DNA of 64,000 nt from Beta vulgaris subsp. vulgaris (lineage: Eukaryota; Streptophyta; Magnoliopsida; Caryophyllales; Amaranthaceae). Shown here piece after piece: positions 11,561 through 21,852 of the stretch (its first letter is position 1; the number at the start of each line of letters is the position of its first letter). The stretch is taken from NCBI RefSeq assembly GCF_026745355.1, contig NC_079206.1, forward strand, positions 26,293,845-26,357,844, read 5' to 3'. The position numbers and the translations under genes are program-made. A model generated the notes under the pieces. That model was given only the letters and a program-made list of their open reading frames with translations, was not told the DNA's origin and made no database searches.

Positions 11561-12221
11561 GATCTCAAGGAAGAAAAAACGACAAAAAACTAAAAGTTAT
11601 GAGAAAGGGTACCTGAGTAGAAACCCGCGCGAAAGTTAAAGAGTCCATAAAAGTGCCCAAAAAGCGCCCTTCAAGCAAGTGCTCGCCGGAAAAAATGTCG
11701 CAACAGAGCCGAGGAAACTTCTAAAAGCAAACCCAGGAGAAGCGTCGAAAGACGAATGAATTTTTTCGGAAATTGTGAAGGGGATGAAGAAAAGTAACAA
11801 GCTTTAGTGATTTTAAGGCAAAAGAAACACTCTTGGACCAAGGAACAGCGAGTTCGAAGTTCGTAGGAAAGTGAAAGAAACCAGAGAAAGGGTCTGAAGG
11901 AAAGAGAAGAAGTTGAATAAAATGAAAAGAAAAAGGATTTCGCTTTTAAATGCTAGAATGGAGGGTTGGGATTAAAAACGAACCAACTACTCTCGCAGAT
12001 TGATGACAAATGTCATCCGCACAGCATACCCTAAAAACAACAAAAGAAAAAACGAGCGGGATTCCAGAGTGAAGTAATGATTACATTTTTCGAAAATCAA
12101 TGACTCACCCCAGGTTGATATGTGGCGGCAATGAAAGCCCAACCAGAGAGCATAATGAATTTGTCCACGTCATCACAACATCCATGACAGTCCCAACCGC
12201 CAAAGATGCTGGGGGGTTAGT
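11561..12221. other. Spacer before the 3' LTR, with polypurine tract
   Basis: Purine-rich, non-coding on both strands. It probably holds the 5' untranslated region of the antisense gene. The stretch ending ctggggggttagt just before 12222 is the likely polypurine tract priming plus-strand synthesis. Confidence 0.55.
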
Positions 12222-12701
12222 TGTATGGGTGCTACCCGAGTTTGCTAACGGGCACTTATGAGGGCCGGCACCAAACTATGAGGACGTGAACTCACAAAAG
12301 ACAAAACACATACCCTCTGTCCATAGGCCGAGACTGCCGTCGCGGCCGCGAAATAAGACAAAGAAAAGGGAATCTTCCCTCGGACAGATTAATCACAGCA
12401 GTTGAAGTGTCACAGAATTACGCACCTTGTCAGGTGAATAGTACGCCTATAAATAGCCAATGAGTACTATTCCTGCATGTACATTCTCTCATACTAAAAA
12501 TAGCTTATCTCTCTCTCTCTAAGCTTTCTCTCTCTTAATTCCTCTTGGGCATTAGCTGACTTGAGCGTCGGGGGGGGGGGGATTCCTCGAAACACCCCCG
12601 AGGGTAGCTCACATTTGTTATCTTTGCAGATCATCCCTCACGGACAGTCATTTCATTGTCGGACATTACTAAAGTCCGACACCGTTTTCGATACCGAAAC
12701 A
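12222..12701 (+). repeat. 3' LTR of the Tat/Retand-like element
   Basis: 480 bp, matching 1905-2379 with scattered substitutions and a short G-run expansion at about 12570-12581. It ends GAAACA and is followed by the target duplication CCTTC at 12702-12706. Confidence 0.93.
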
Positions 12702-13104
12702 CCTTCCATTTCTCTCGCTCCTCGTCTTTCTACCTCCTCATTTCGCTTCTCCTCTACCTTAATCTCTCGCTCTTTCTCAACCGATTTCGGTAATTTAGGG
12801 TATCTCAATTTCTTCTCAAATCAATTGATTTTTGTTTCTTTTACATCAATAATTGATTAACTTTCGTTTTTATTTTTTCTGGAGCAAACAAATGTGATGC
12901 CCATTGCTACTGGTGCTTGAAAAACTTGAAGCTGAGCTTCAGTTTTTTTTTCAATTTCTTTTTCCTTTATTTAATGTTATGTTATTTGAGGAGTACGATG
13001 AAATTATGTATTATAAGATTTATGATCATGGTATAGATCTGATTTTCGGGTGCAGTTACCTGGTGGTTTTTCATCGACATGAAAGTCTGGGGGGTTGTTC
13101 AGAG
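12702..13104. other. Pyrimidine-rich sequence, no gene recognised
   Basis: The first 100 bases are CT-rich and resemble a plant 5' untranslated region or the continuation of the C/T-rich family B repeat at 1900. No open frame with recognisable protein similarity was seen. Confidence 0.4.
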
Positions 13105-13869
13105 CAGCGGCGAATCTTGACTAACTATATAATAGAGACTAAGTTGATAAAAATAAAAGTTTTAGTGTAAAATTTTAAATGATGAATAAAAATACTAATA
13201 CACATCAATATAGAATATTATTAATGGCTACAGAGAGCTTGTAGCTAATGTAATAAATCGAAATCTCAAAGGTGCAATTTTTAAGAAATTGTTTCAATTT
13301 ATTTGTTTGACCATTATGAAATATTAAAGAAATGACTAATTTTTTAAGAAATTGAAGGAATAGTTCATTAGCAAGTAAGTACATTACCCCAGATAAAAAA
13401 AAATTACCAAATTGCTTTTTTAAGTCTCAAAAAAAAAGTTAAAACTTATATTTTATGATGGTTAGGAATGAGTTTGAGGAAATAAGAAGTAATATTATAG
13501 TTGAATAAAAAAGAAATTTTTTTAGAGAAGAAAAATAAAAGATAGTACAATCAATGGAATTTTTTTTTCTAAATTAGGCAAATTGATATAAGCCAAAGAT
13601 AAATGGAAAGAAGAAAGAAAGAAGTAAAAAAAAGAAAGAAGGAAAAGAAAAAAAGAAAAAAGAGAAGTATTTGAAATGAAGAAAAAAAGTCCAAATGTGT
13701 TGATGCAAAGTTTGAACTTGCAACCTCTAGGGCTCAAACTTCCTTTCACACCTTGCTTCAAGGCCACTGTGACACAATTTGTTTTGTGCATAAATTACAA
13801 TTTACTTAATTTATCTTATACATTTATGGGGGGCCAAGCCCCCACCCGCCCAACCAAAATCCGCCCCTG
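13105..13869. mobile_element. Non-autonomous hAT-like element
   Basis: Starts CAGCGGCGAATCTTG and ends AAAATCCGCCCCTG, giving short imperfect terminal inverted repeats of the CAGnGGCGGA type seen in Tip100-like hAT elements. It is flanked by the perfect 8-bp target duplication GTTCAGAG (13097-13104 and 13870-13877). The 765-bp interior is A-rich and has no transposase. Confidence 0.88.
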
Positions 13870-13877
13870 GTTCAGAG

Positions 13878-15690
13878 GGGGCAAGGGAGGAAGTACTCGC
13901 AGGCAGTAGGAGTGGGGGTTGTTCGCACGGAGTGGGAGTTGTAGGACTTTAGATGCTTAATCCGAAAAAAGAGTATCATATACCGAAAAATTTAACCCCA
14001 AGAACTTTGTATAAATTAATATGAATCTAAAAAGAGCATAGAATTATACCTCTTGATGCGTGAATTCCTCTTACACCACGTCCACAAGTCTTCTAATGAA
14101 TATCCGTTAGAACGTCAATCGACGTTTCTCTAATATTGGTCCACAAACAACTCTTGAATCACCACATATGCTAATACAAAAAAAAAGAGAAAACTTCTCT
14201 TGCTTTTGGGGTGTATGGTGATTGAATGCGGAAAGAAGAGCAAGGGGAAAATCAAAATTTTTCCTTTCTAAAGATGATGTAAAAGTTGTACTAATTTGTA
14301 ATCCCTCTATCTCCATACAAGGAGGTTACAAAGAGGTGTTTCATGAGACTTTATATACTCATAATGTCATACATTATGAGCCTAATAAACTCATGAGTAC
14401 ATTTTATTCCACCCATCTAAAAAACCGCCCAATCCATTTCTCAAATGGGTTTGGGTAACATCCAAGGGTTGTCAAATTGTGTGACATCATAGGACCCAAT
14501 ATATATTAGTAGTTGGTCCAATCATATTAGCCCAACAAACCGCAATTAGCTTCTAGCAAAACGTTGCGGTCACTCAATATTATTGGATATATTATCTCCA
14601 TAATTTGCCCATATACTTTTAGTTTGTTACACTTGATCGAGGACAACATCCTTCAATCTCCCACTTGTCTAAGAACAAGTGTTTAACATTCAAACTCCTT
14701 AAGTCACTTAGTGTCCGATTTGATGACATGGTAACATCGTATATAAACCATACCAATATTCAAGTTTTTTCTTGAAATCCGAGTTCGAACTGTCGAAGCA
14801 AATGATTAACTCCTTAATCCATTTGAGCATAGCCATGCATTTTTTAGTTCTCGCTCTTTAAGAGGCCAAGACACCAATCCTAACTATTAGGAGGACTTAT
14901 GCAATCCTGTATAACCAAAACTCCCTCTCAGTTCGTAACAGTTCCGATCACTGCCTTTATATTTCGCTTGTTTCCTGTGGTTGAATCATTCATGCTAGAT
15001 TTATAATTTAGGAGTGAATTGTGCTTCTACTATTGTAATACTGAATCTGCTTCGAGAGGAGTAATACAGTATATGCTTTCAATCTTTAGGCAAAGTGATC
15101 CTTGTCCATGCGAGAGCGGTCAGGTGATCTTTGAGGGAGGTAATGTTCGAGCTAGAGAAATTACATGTGCCCTAGATAAATTGACTTATTAGGTAGTTAT
15201 CATTCGTCCCTGATTTCCCGAATTGTATGCATAGTGATCCATAATTCTAGTTCTCTATTAATTGATTCATTCCCTCGTATTTAATTCTGTTATTTGCTTA
15301 GTTCAGTAAAACAACTCTTTTCATCTGATTTAGTTAATATAATATTAGAATTCAGATACAATAATATAACTTTCTCCATGTGGATTTGATCCTAACTGTC
15401 CTGACTACTAGTTAGTGGACCTTAGGTTATTCTTGATTAGGTAATACGACTTTAGCCTGTCAATAAGATCACGTATATTAGTAATGCTAATGAGTAGTGA
15501 ATGAATTGTTTAGTGAAATCATTTACGAATCTCCTTACATGATTGGAAAAAAGGATAATAAAACGAATAATAGTTAGAGATCTTCTTACAAAAAGTAACA
15601 CAATATCAAGAATCTAAGTTTTATTATAAATATGTTATTTGAACCTTTTATTTCATTTGTATTTGTATTCACATGAGGCGACATTTTTTA
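13878..15690 (-). mobile_element. Probable Ty1/copia LTR remnant and flanking unassigned DNA
   Basis: On the minus strand, a purine tract GACAAGTGGGAGATTG (about 14669-14654) matches the polypurine tract that typically precedes the 3' LTR of plant copia elements. The sequence below it would be the LTR, with TATATAAAG near 14350-14358. The far LTR edge (about 13940) is not certain. No copia protein was recognised from 14670 to 15690. That part is AT-rich and unassigned. Confidence 0.5.
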
Positions 15691-16321
15691 GTAACCGATA
15701 ACTATTATTTGAATTTCAATCGTTATTCTTTATTAGCTTTCGATTTTTTATTTTAACCCTGCAATATTTAATTTTAACCATCCGACTTAGGCTTTTGTCG
15801 TTATTATTGAGAGGTTGTATAGTAGCATAGAGTATTTTGAGGGTTACTCAATTTGTAAGTATTTTTTATACATAATATCAATTTTAGGTGAAACAATCGA
15901 TCGATATTTAGTATTTGTATATTACAAGATTAATACACAAGTAGTGCCTTATAACTAAATTCATTTAATAATAGTATTATGGAGCATAATTTCGATCTTT
16001 GATCAAACAATTGATCGAGATTTACTAGCTCTGTTAATATTAAGGAGTTTAACTTCAATTCTAAAGGCTAACAATTCATCGAGAGTTAGCATTTGTGTAC
16101 AACAAGATTAATAATTGTTGTCACTTATAGTAGACTATAAATAAAGTATTTAAACTTTTAAGTTTCACTTAAAAAATGGTTTAAAACTTTTTCTTAGATT
16201 GCATTAGTATTTGTTAATTTTAACAAAATGTTGTATTTAACTGCAACAAATTAGTAAAAATTTAAGCTTTCGGTTTATAGCCAAACATCAAGCTTTCCAA
16301 TCCAGAAAACGTTTGAAGTCC

Positions 16322-16413
<92 letters not shown>

Positions 16414-17420
16414 ACTACCTTTTAAAAATTTTCTTTCAAAACTACCTTATATAACTAATTTCTTTCAATTTACTACCATTTTACCGTTAATGGGGTTTGA
16501 TCACTAATAATTGAGTCAACATAAATTGCTCTTCTTCCTTCCTCTTTCGTTTCTGTCATATTTTCTCGCTAACCAACCGATAGCAACACCTAAAGTGATT
16601 CTTAGTCATTGATTAGTATTAAATATAAACGTGAAATGGTAGTATGTTGAAATGAATTTGTTATTTAAGGTAGTTTCTTGAAAGAAAATTTTTAAAAGGT
16701 AGTTTTATGAAAAAAGCTGGTTATAAAAGGTAATTTTTTGAAATTTTGCCAACATATATATATATATATATATATATAACCCTACGATAACTAATATTTA
16801 AATTTCAATCGTTATTCTTTATAACATTTCGCTTATTGATTTTAACCCTTCAATGTTTGATTCGAACCATCCAACTTAAGGTTTGTCGTTATTGTTAGGT
16901 GGTTGTAGACTTGTAGTAGTATAGAGTATTTTAAGGCTGACTCCTTAGTCTGTAAGTATTTATTTATGCATAATATCAATTAATGGTGAAATAATCGTTC
17001 GAGATTTAGTATTTGTATATTACAATATCAATAATTGTAGTGCCTTAAAACAAATAATTATCTAATTATAATAATATTATGGAGCATAATTTCAATTTTT
17101 GGTAAAATAATTGATCTTGATTTGGTAGCTGTGTTAATATTAAGGAATATAACTTCTATTTTAAAGGCTAACAAATGAACCAGAGTTAGTATGTGTATAT
17201 GGCAAGATAAATAATTGTTGTGCCTTATAATAAACAATAAACAAAATATTTAAACTTTTAAGTTTTATTTAAAAAACGTTATAAAACTTTTGCTTAAATT
17301 GAATTTGTATTTGTTAATTTTAACAAAATGCTATATCTAACATCAACAGATTAGTAATAATTTAAGCTTTCGGTTTATAATAAAACATCAAGCTTTCTAA
17401 TCCAGGAAACGTTTGAAGTC
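15690..17420. repeat. Diverged direct duplication separated by TA microsatellites
   Basis: About 15695-16322 and about 16790-17420 are two direct copies (shared blocks include atttcaatcgttattcttta and cagagcattaataattg-like text; both end gtttgaagtc). They differ by many substitutions and small indels, so the duplication is old. Between them lie (TA)n runs at about 16327-16414 and 16752-16778. No gene was seen. Confidence 0.75.
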
Positions 17421-18020
17421 AACGTTGTTAGAATCACGATCCGGGTAGTAGAATCATACGATCCTAGGATCCTACGATGCTAATAAGACCAAATGATCTG
17501 AATCGCTCATATAATCGGCCTCGCATAGGATCGCTCAAGATCGGTTGGAATCGATATAGGATTGGTAGAAATCGTATAGAATCATGGGATCGTTTAGGAT
17601 CGGACCGATCCTACACACAACTAGCCTATTGCTCTTTTTCTTTCTTATTGTTTGCTTTTCTACTAGTATTTTGTCATCGAAATATATGAATTATGCATCT
17701 AAAATGCAAAAATAAGCAAATAAGTTTACTATTGTCAGTTTGTTATTACTTATTTAGATTTTTATAAATTAATTTTAAAAGCAAGAAATTTTAATATCAT
17801 TATGTGAATGGTAACGTTTGTGTAGAAACACATTATTATCTAATTTGCACTTTTAGAATTATTCTCCTAAAATTATGAATCATTCGAAACATAATTAGAT
17901 TATATTTATCAATTTTAATTTTTTTTGTAGGATCGTAAGACTAGCTCTATGATTCGATCCAACGATCCGATCCTATATGCCCTCACCGATACAAAGTAAG
18001 ATCGTGATCTTGATTACCTT
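17421..18020. mobile_element. Non-autonomous Mutator-like element with 9-10 bp target duplication
   Basis: The left end AACGTTGTTAGAATCACGATC and the inverted right end share 15 of 21 bases. It is flanked by gtttgaagtc at 17411-17420 and 18021-18030, a 9-10 bp direct repeat as expected for Mutator-like elements. The paralogous copy at about 16308-16322 reads straight through gtttgaagtccattaat without an insert, so the empty site is visible. The interior is rich in GATC/GGATC blocks at both ends and has no transposase. Confidence 0.75.
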
Positions 18021-18030
18021 GTTTGAAGTC

Positions 18031-18800
18031 CATTAATGATAATTAAAATTGAAAGTAAAACAAATTATATAAACAAAAAAAATCAATTATATTAATAGCA
18101 AAACAGGTTCAAACGTTTTTAAGTTTGTAATTTTTCTAGTAACAACGTACGTTTAACTAGTAATCAAAACGTTTATCACAGTTTGCAAATAACGGGTGTG
18201 CATGCTATAATTATTTAATATATCCACTTTTTAGCATGGTGAATATCCCGCCCACTTGGTTACAGCTGCAGCAATGAAAGCGCGTTTATGGCTACTATGT
18301 CCTGAGATTGAATCCAATGCTTGCCATTGGTGCCACATTTTTTCTCTCACTAAAATGTTTCTTTTTGTATCGTGAAGAAATATTAAATTTGTTAATACAA
18401 TGGAAACATTTGAATCCATTTTGATGATAATTAAAATTGAAAGTAAAATAGATTATATAAATAAAAATATTCAATTATATTAATAACAAAGCAAGTTCAG
18501 ACGATTTTAAGTTTGTGATTTTTCTAGTAATAACATACATTTAATTAGTAGTCAAAACCTATATTACAGTTTGCAGGTTGGTGGGAGTAATATGCGTTAA
18601 CAACAAAGAAGGTTCAAACGATTTTAAGTTTGTAATTTTTTTAGTAACAACATATATATACTTAGTAATCAAAACCTATATTACAATTTGCAGGTTGGTG
18701 GGAGTAATATGCATTAAATGCAGGTTGGTGGGAGTAATATGCATTAAATGCATGCATGTTGGGCGCTAACAGTAATTTGTCCCGCCACACCATGCTTTGT
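18031..18800. repeat. Repeated segments with a short coding-like fragment
   Basis: A unit (gataattaaaattgaaagta ... tttaagtttgtaatttttctagtaa ... cagtttgca) occurs at about 18039-18190, 18424-18575 and, shortened, at about 18600-18695. The block ggttggtgggagtaatatgc occurs three times between 18574 and 18744. Between copies, the plus-strand frame 18235-18375 looks coding in composition (HGEYPAHLVTAAAMKARLWL, then Cys/His-rich), but I do not recognise it. It may be a displaced exon. Confidence 0.6.
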
Positions 18801-19320
18801 TGCGCCATCAGCCAAATTATTTCCCCCTATTTTCCCCTCATTTTTGGCTAACAATGATGTGGCAACTTCTCATTGAAAATATATTTTTGGTCCACATTCA
18901 CCCAATGTATGTGTATCACCTCTCCTATCTATACATATATATTAAAAGGCCTGCGAAAGGAAGCCTATGTGCCACGTGACAATCTCCTCATATTTCTAAT
19001 GCAAATGTTTTATGCCTATGTGTACTCCTCACTTTTAAGAAAAGTGTAAGTGCAAGGTATCAAACACGTGAGCTTTGAAATGAAAAGTAAGAGCTTGACT
19101 ATCAATACACTATGAATTTGTTGTCCAATGTTTCAAATAAAATATGATGAAGTCTTGTAATAATCAAGTAGTTACAATTAACTAAAAAGACTTAAACAAG
19201 TATATACATCTCTTACACTCTTATTATGTAACTTACAAGAGAATATTGTATTCTCTTACCACAATTCCTTTTAAGGTATTGTTTTCAAACTTAAACCTTT
19301 TAATTTTTTTTATTTATCAC
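18801..19320. other. AT-rich intergenic DNA
   Basis: Nothing recognised on either strand. Short open frames here have no coding look. Confidence 0.6.
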
Positions 19321-21040
19321 GTCGTAATTAACGTGAATTTTTCAATTTCTCAATGGATAAAAAATACGAAAAAGTAGCAAATGAAAACTATGAAATTTAA
19401 AAATAATAACATATTTTTTTATTGTAACCGACCCGAAGCATCACCCGGGTAAAAAAAGCTAGTTGAAGATGAAAACTTGCTCGGTAGGAATTTGTTCCCT
19501 TATTGAGATCTTCGGAAATGGATTCTTTTAACTATAATAATAAAAACTTTTGTCCGTTCTCTCACAATAATACAAACTTTTAGTTATTGTTAAATAATAC
19601 AAACTTTTGCCCGAAATTCCCATGACATGTCAATGTGACCTATAACCTACAATACCGGTAAAAATATTTCAACACTAGCCTTGAACCCCCCCTCCTTTCC
19701 GGGAATCCACCAAACTCGAAGAAACTCCCTGTCACCACTATTAGCACCACCAAACCCATAAAACCCACAACCATAAATCCATAACTGCAATGCAAAACCA
19801 CCACCAGTTCATCTCCTCCACCCCACTACCACCACCGAAACCACCCCCAGTCCGTGTCCCCCCATCCAGACTCTCCCCCTCTCCCAAACCCACCTCGTGG
19901 AAACCACCCCCAAAACCTCCACCTTATCTCTTTACTCTTTCATCCCTTAGGTTCTTCGGTTCATCAATAGCTTCCCTAAATCTTTTTTGCACGAAAATTC
20001 CTCCATTGAGAATCGAAAACATCCTATACAAAATGACATTGCAGATTCAATAAATTCAAATTAGGGCAAACAAAATTTCTTGAAAAAAATTCATCAACAA
20101 TTTGAAAAAGAGACATTAAAGCATCTTATGTTGAGTTGATTCGCGAGCCATCCAGGTCGGAGGTTCCGAAGATGTTCATAGTAATATGCAGTTAAGAAAT
20201 TCACAAAAATGGTGAATTTGGAGAGAGAAACTCGAGAAATTTAAAGTTGAAGAGAATGTAAGAAAAGATTGACCATGTGAAAGTTTAAGAGAGCGATGGA
20301 TGATGAAGATATTGAAACAAATTGCACAAGCTATGATAAATATAAGTTTTTCTGCTTCCATGAATTCATCGTCATCGCCATTGAAGTTAGGTGATCGCGC
20401 GCGCAAAATCTATCTCTCCTTTGGTGCCTATATCGGTTTCAAAGTTCAGACTGTCAAAGCAATGGTTGGACTGTCAAACCAAGTCTTCAGTTCATGAATG
20501 GAGGGGGAAAGAGATCAATGGAGAGGAAGGAGTTAAAAACAGGAAAAAAGTGTTTTTTTTGTTTATTTTTTTAAAAAAAACAACCAAGGAAATAAAAACA
20601 CGTGGCCTGATCAGTGCCACCTCAGCTAGTGATCTCCTACAACAAGTTAAGAATCGGTCATGACCTACTGGAGGAATTTTGGGCAAAAGTTTGTATTTTT
20701 TAAAAATAATCAAAGTTTGTATTATTTAAAAATAATCAAAGTTTGTATTATTAAAAAATAATCAAAGTTTTTATTATTGCGAGAGAATAGGAAAAATTTT
20801 GTATTATTGCGAGAGAACGGACAAAAGTTTGTATTATTGTCGTAATTTAAAGTGAATTTTTCAATTTCTTAATGGATAAAAAATACGAAAATTAGCAAAA
20901 TAAATTATGAAATTTAAAAACAATAACATATTTGTTTATTGTAACCGACCCGAAGCCTCACCGGTAAAAAAAAGCTAGTTGAAGATGAAAACTTGCTCAG
21001 TAGGAATCCGTTCCCTCATTGACATCTTTGGAAAATGGAA
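19321..21040. repeat. About 200-bp direct repeats flanking inverted-repeat element A copy 2
   Basis: 19321-19520 and about 20838-21040 are direct copies (both contain gtgaatttttcaatttct and agctagttgaagatgaaaac). They bracket the element at 19520-20842, far longer than any target duplication, so the host segment was duplicated around the element. Confidence 0.8.
19520..20842. mobile_element. Inverted-repeat element, family A copy 2 (1.3 kb)
   Basis: The ends match those of the element at 838-1195, including the ccgttctctc and cgagagaacgg phrases. The right arm has extra internal copies of aaataatcaaagtttgtatt, so it has expanded. The interior (about 19680-20640) carries C-rich and other unique sequence absent from copy 1, perhaps captured. 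Open frames inside (19790-20663) lack recognisable domains. The superfamily is unknown. Confidence 0.7.
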
Positions 21041-21164
21041 TCGAGGATCACTTCTTTAATTTCAGCCTTGTAGTTTCACAAGCTGATTGATAAACTCGAC
21101 TTAATCAATGAATCAGTCGAGCATGAACATGAAACTCATATATAAACCAAGTTTGAAGTAATTG

Positions 21165-21666
21165 TTCCCTCCGTTTCATTTTAATCTACACACTTATACT
21201 TTTCACGCATGCCAATGCAAAACTTTGAGGACATATATCTTTAGTTTTGTATTTGTAAAAATTATAGAAAGTACATATTAAAAAAATACTTCCTCCGTTT
21301 CACAATAAGTGAAACATTTTCCTTATTTGGAATAACCACAATAAGTGAAACCAAGCTCCAAATAGTAAAAAAAGTTCACTTTTATTACAAATATGCCACA
21401 AAAAAGTAAGAGGGGACCACAAATTCAATACTTCACTCTACTTTATTGTGGTCCCTACTTTCTCTCTCTAAATTCCTTGGTAACTCCCCACTTTCTCTAT
21501 GTTTCACTTATTATGAAACGGAGGTAGTACATGTTATGATGAATCTAACAAGATCCCACATGACTATATTTTCATCCGCATATAAATCACAAATGATGGT
21601 CAAAGTGATATTTGTGAATAGTATAAAATATCAAAGTGTAACAATTAAAATAAAACGGAGGGAGTA
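21165..21666. mobile_element. Stowaway-like MITE, outer copy
   Basis: The left end ttccctccgtttcattttaa and the right end (inverted ctccctccgttttatttta) form terminal inverted repeats of the 'CTCCCTCCGT' type found in plant Tc1/mariner MITEs. It is split by a second element at 21287-21529. Confidence 0.75.
21287..21529. mobile_element. Stowaway-like MITE, nested copy
   Basis: The ends tacttcctccgtttcacaat and (inverted) tactacctccgtttcataat form about 30-bp terminal inverted repeats bounded by TA. About 243 bp, no coding sequence, located inside the element at 21165-21666. Confidence 0.82.
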
Positions 21667-21852
21667 TATGGGTAGACTGAAAGCTCTATCTTGAACTTGA
21701 ATTCACTTAATTACATTAATGGTAGTAAGCCCAATTTTGCTCATTTACATTTCAACTACATTCTATTATCTTTGTCCTACAATAAATTTTTCATAAGTTT
21801 TTTTAAGTCAAACGTCATAAACTTAAAAGTGTAATTTGAGTGAAATATTCTA

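Larger units (their letters stand above)
1905..12701 (+). mobile_element. Ty3/gypsy LTR retrotransposon, Tat/Retand-like, full length but mutated
   Basis: A 10.8-kb element bounded by two LTRs that start TGTATGGG and end GAAACA, flanked by the 5-bp target duplication CCTTC (1900-1904 and 12702-12706). Internal order: gag, protease, reverse transcriptase, RNase H, a second (archaeal-type) RNase H, integrase, a 30-bp minisatellite, then genes on the opposite strand, then the 3' LTR. The double RNase H and the antisense gene between pol and the 3' LTR are known traits of the Tat group of plant gypsy elements. All sense ORFs carry stops or frameshifts, so the copy is not autonomous. The LTRs differ at scattered sites, mostly C/T, so the insertion is not recent. 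Confidence 0.93.

Noticed and set aside
16327..16414. Possible origin or structured element in the TA run
   Set aside because: A simple (TA)n microsatellite explains it.
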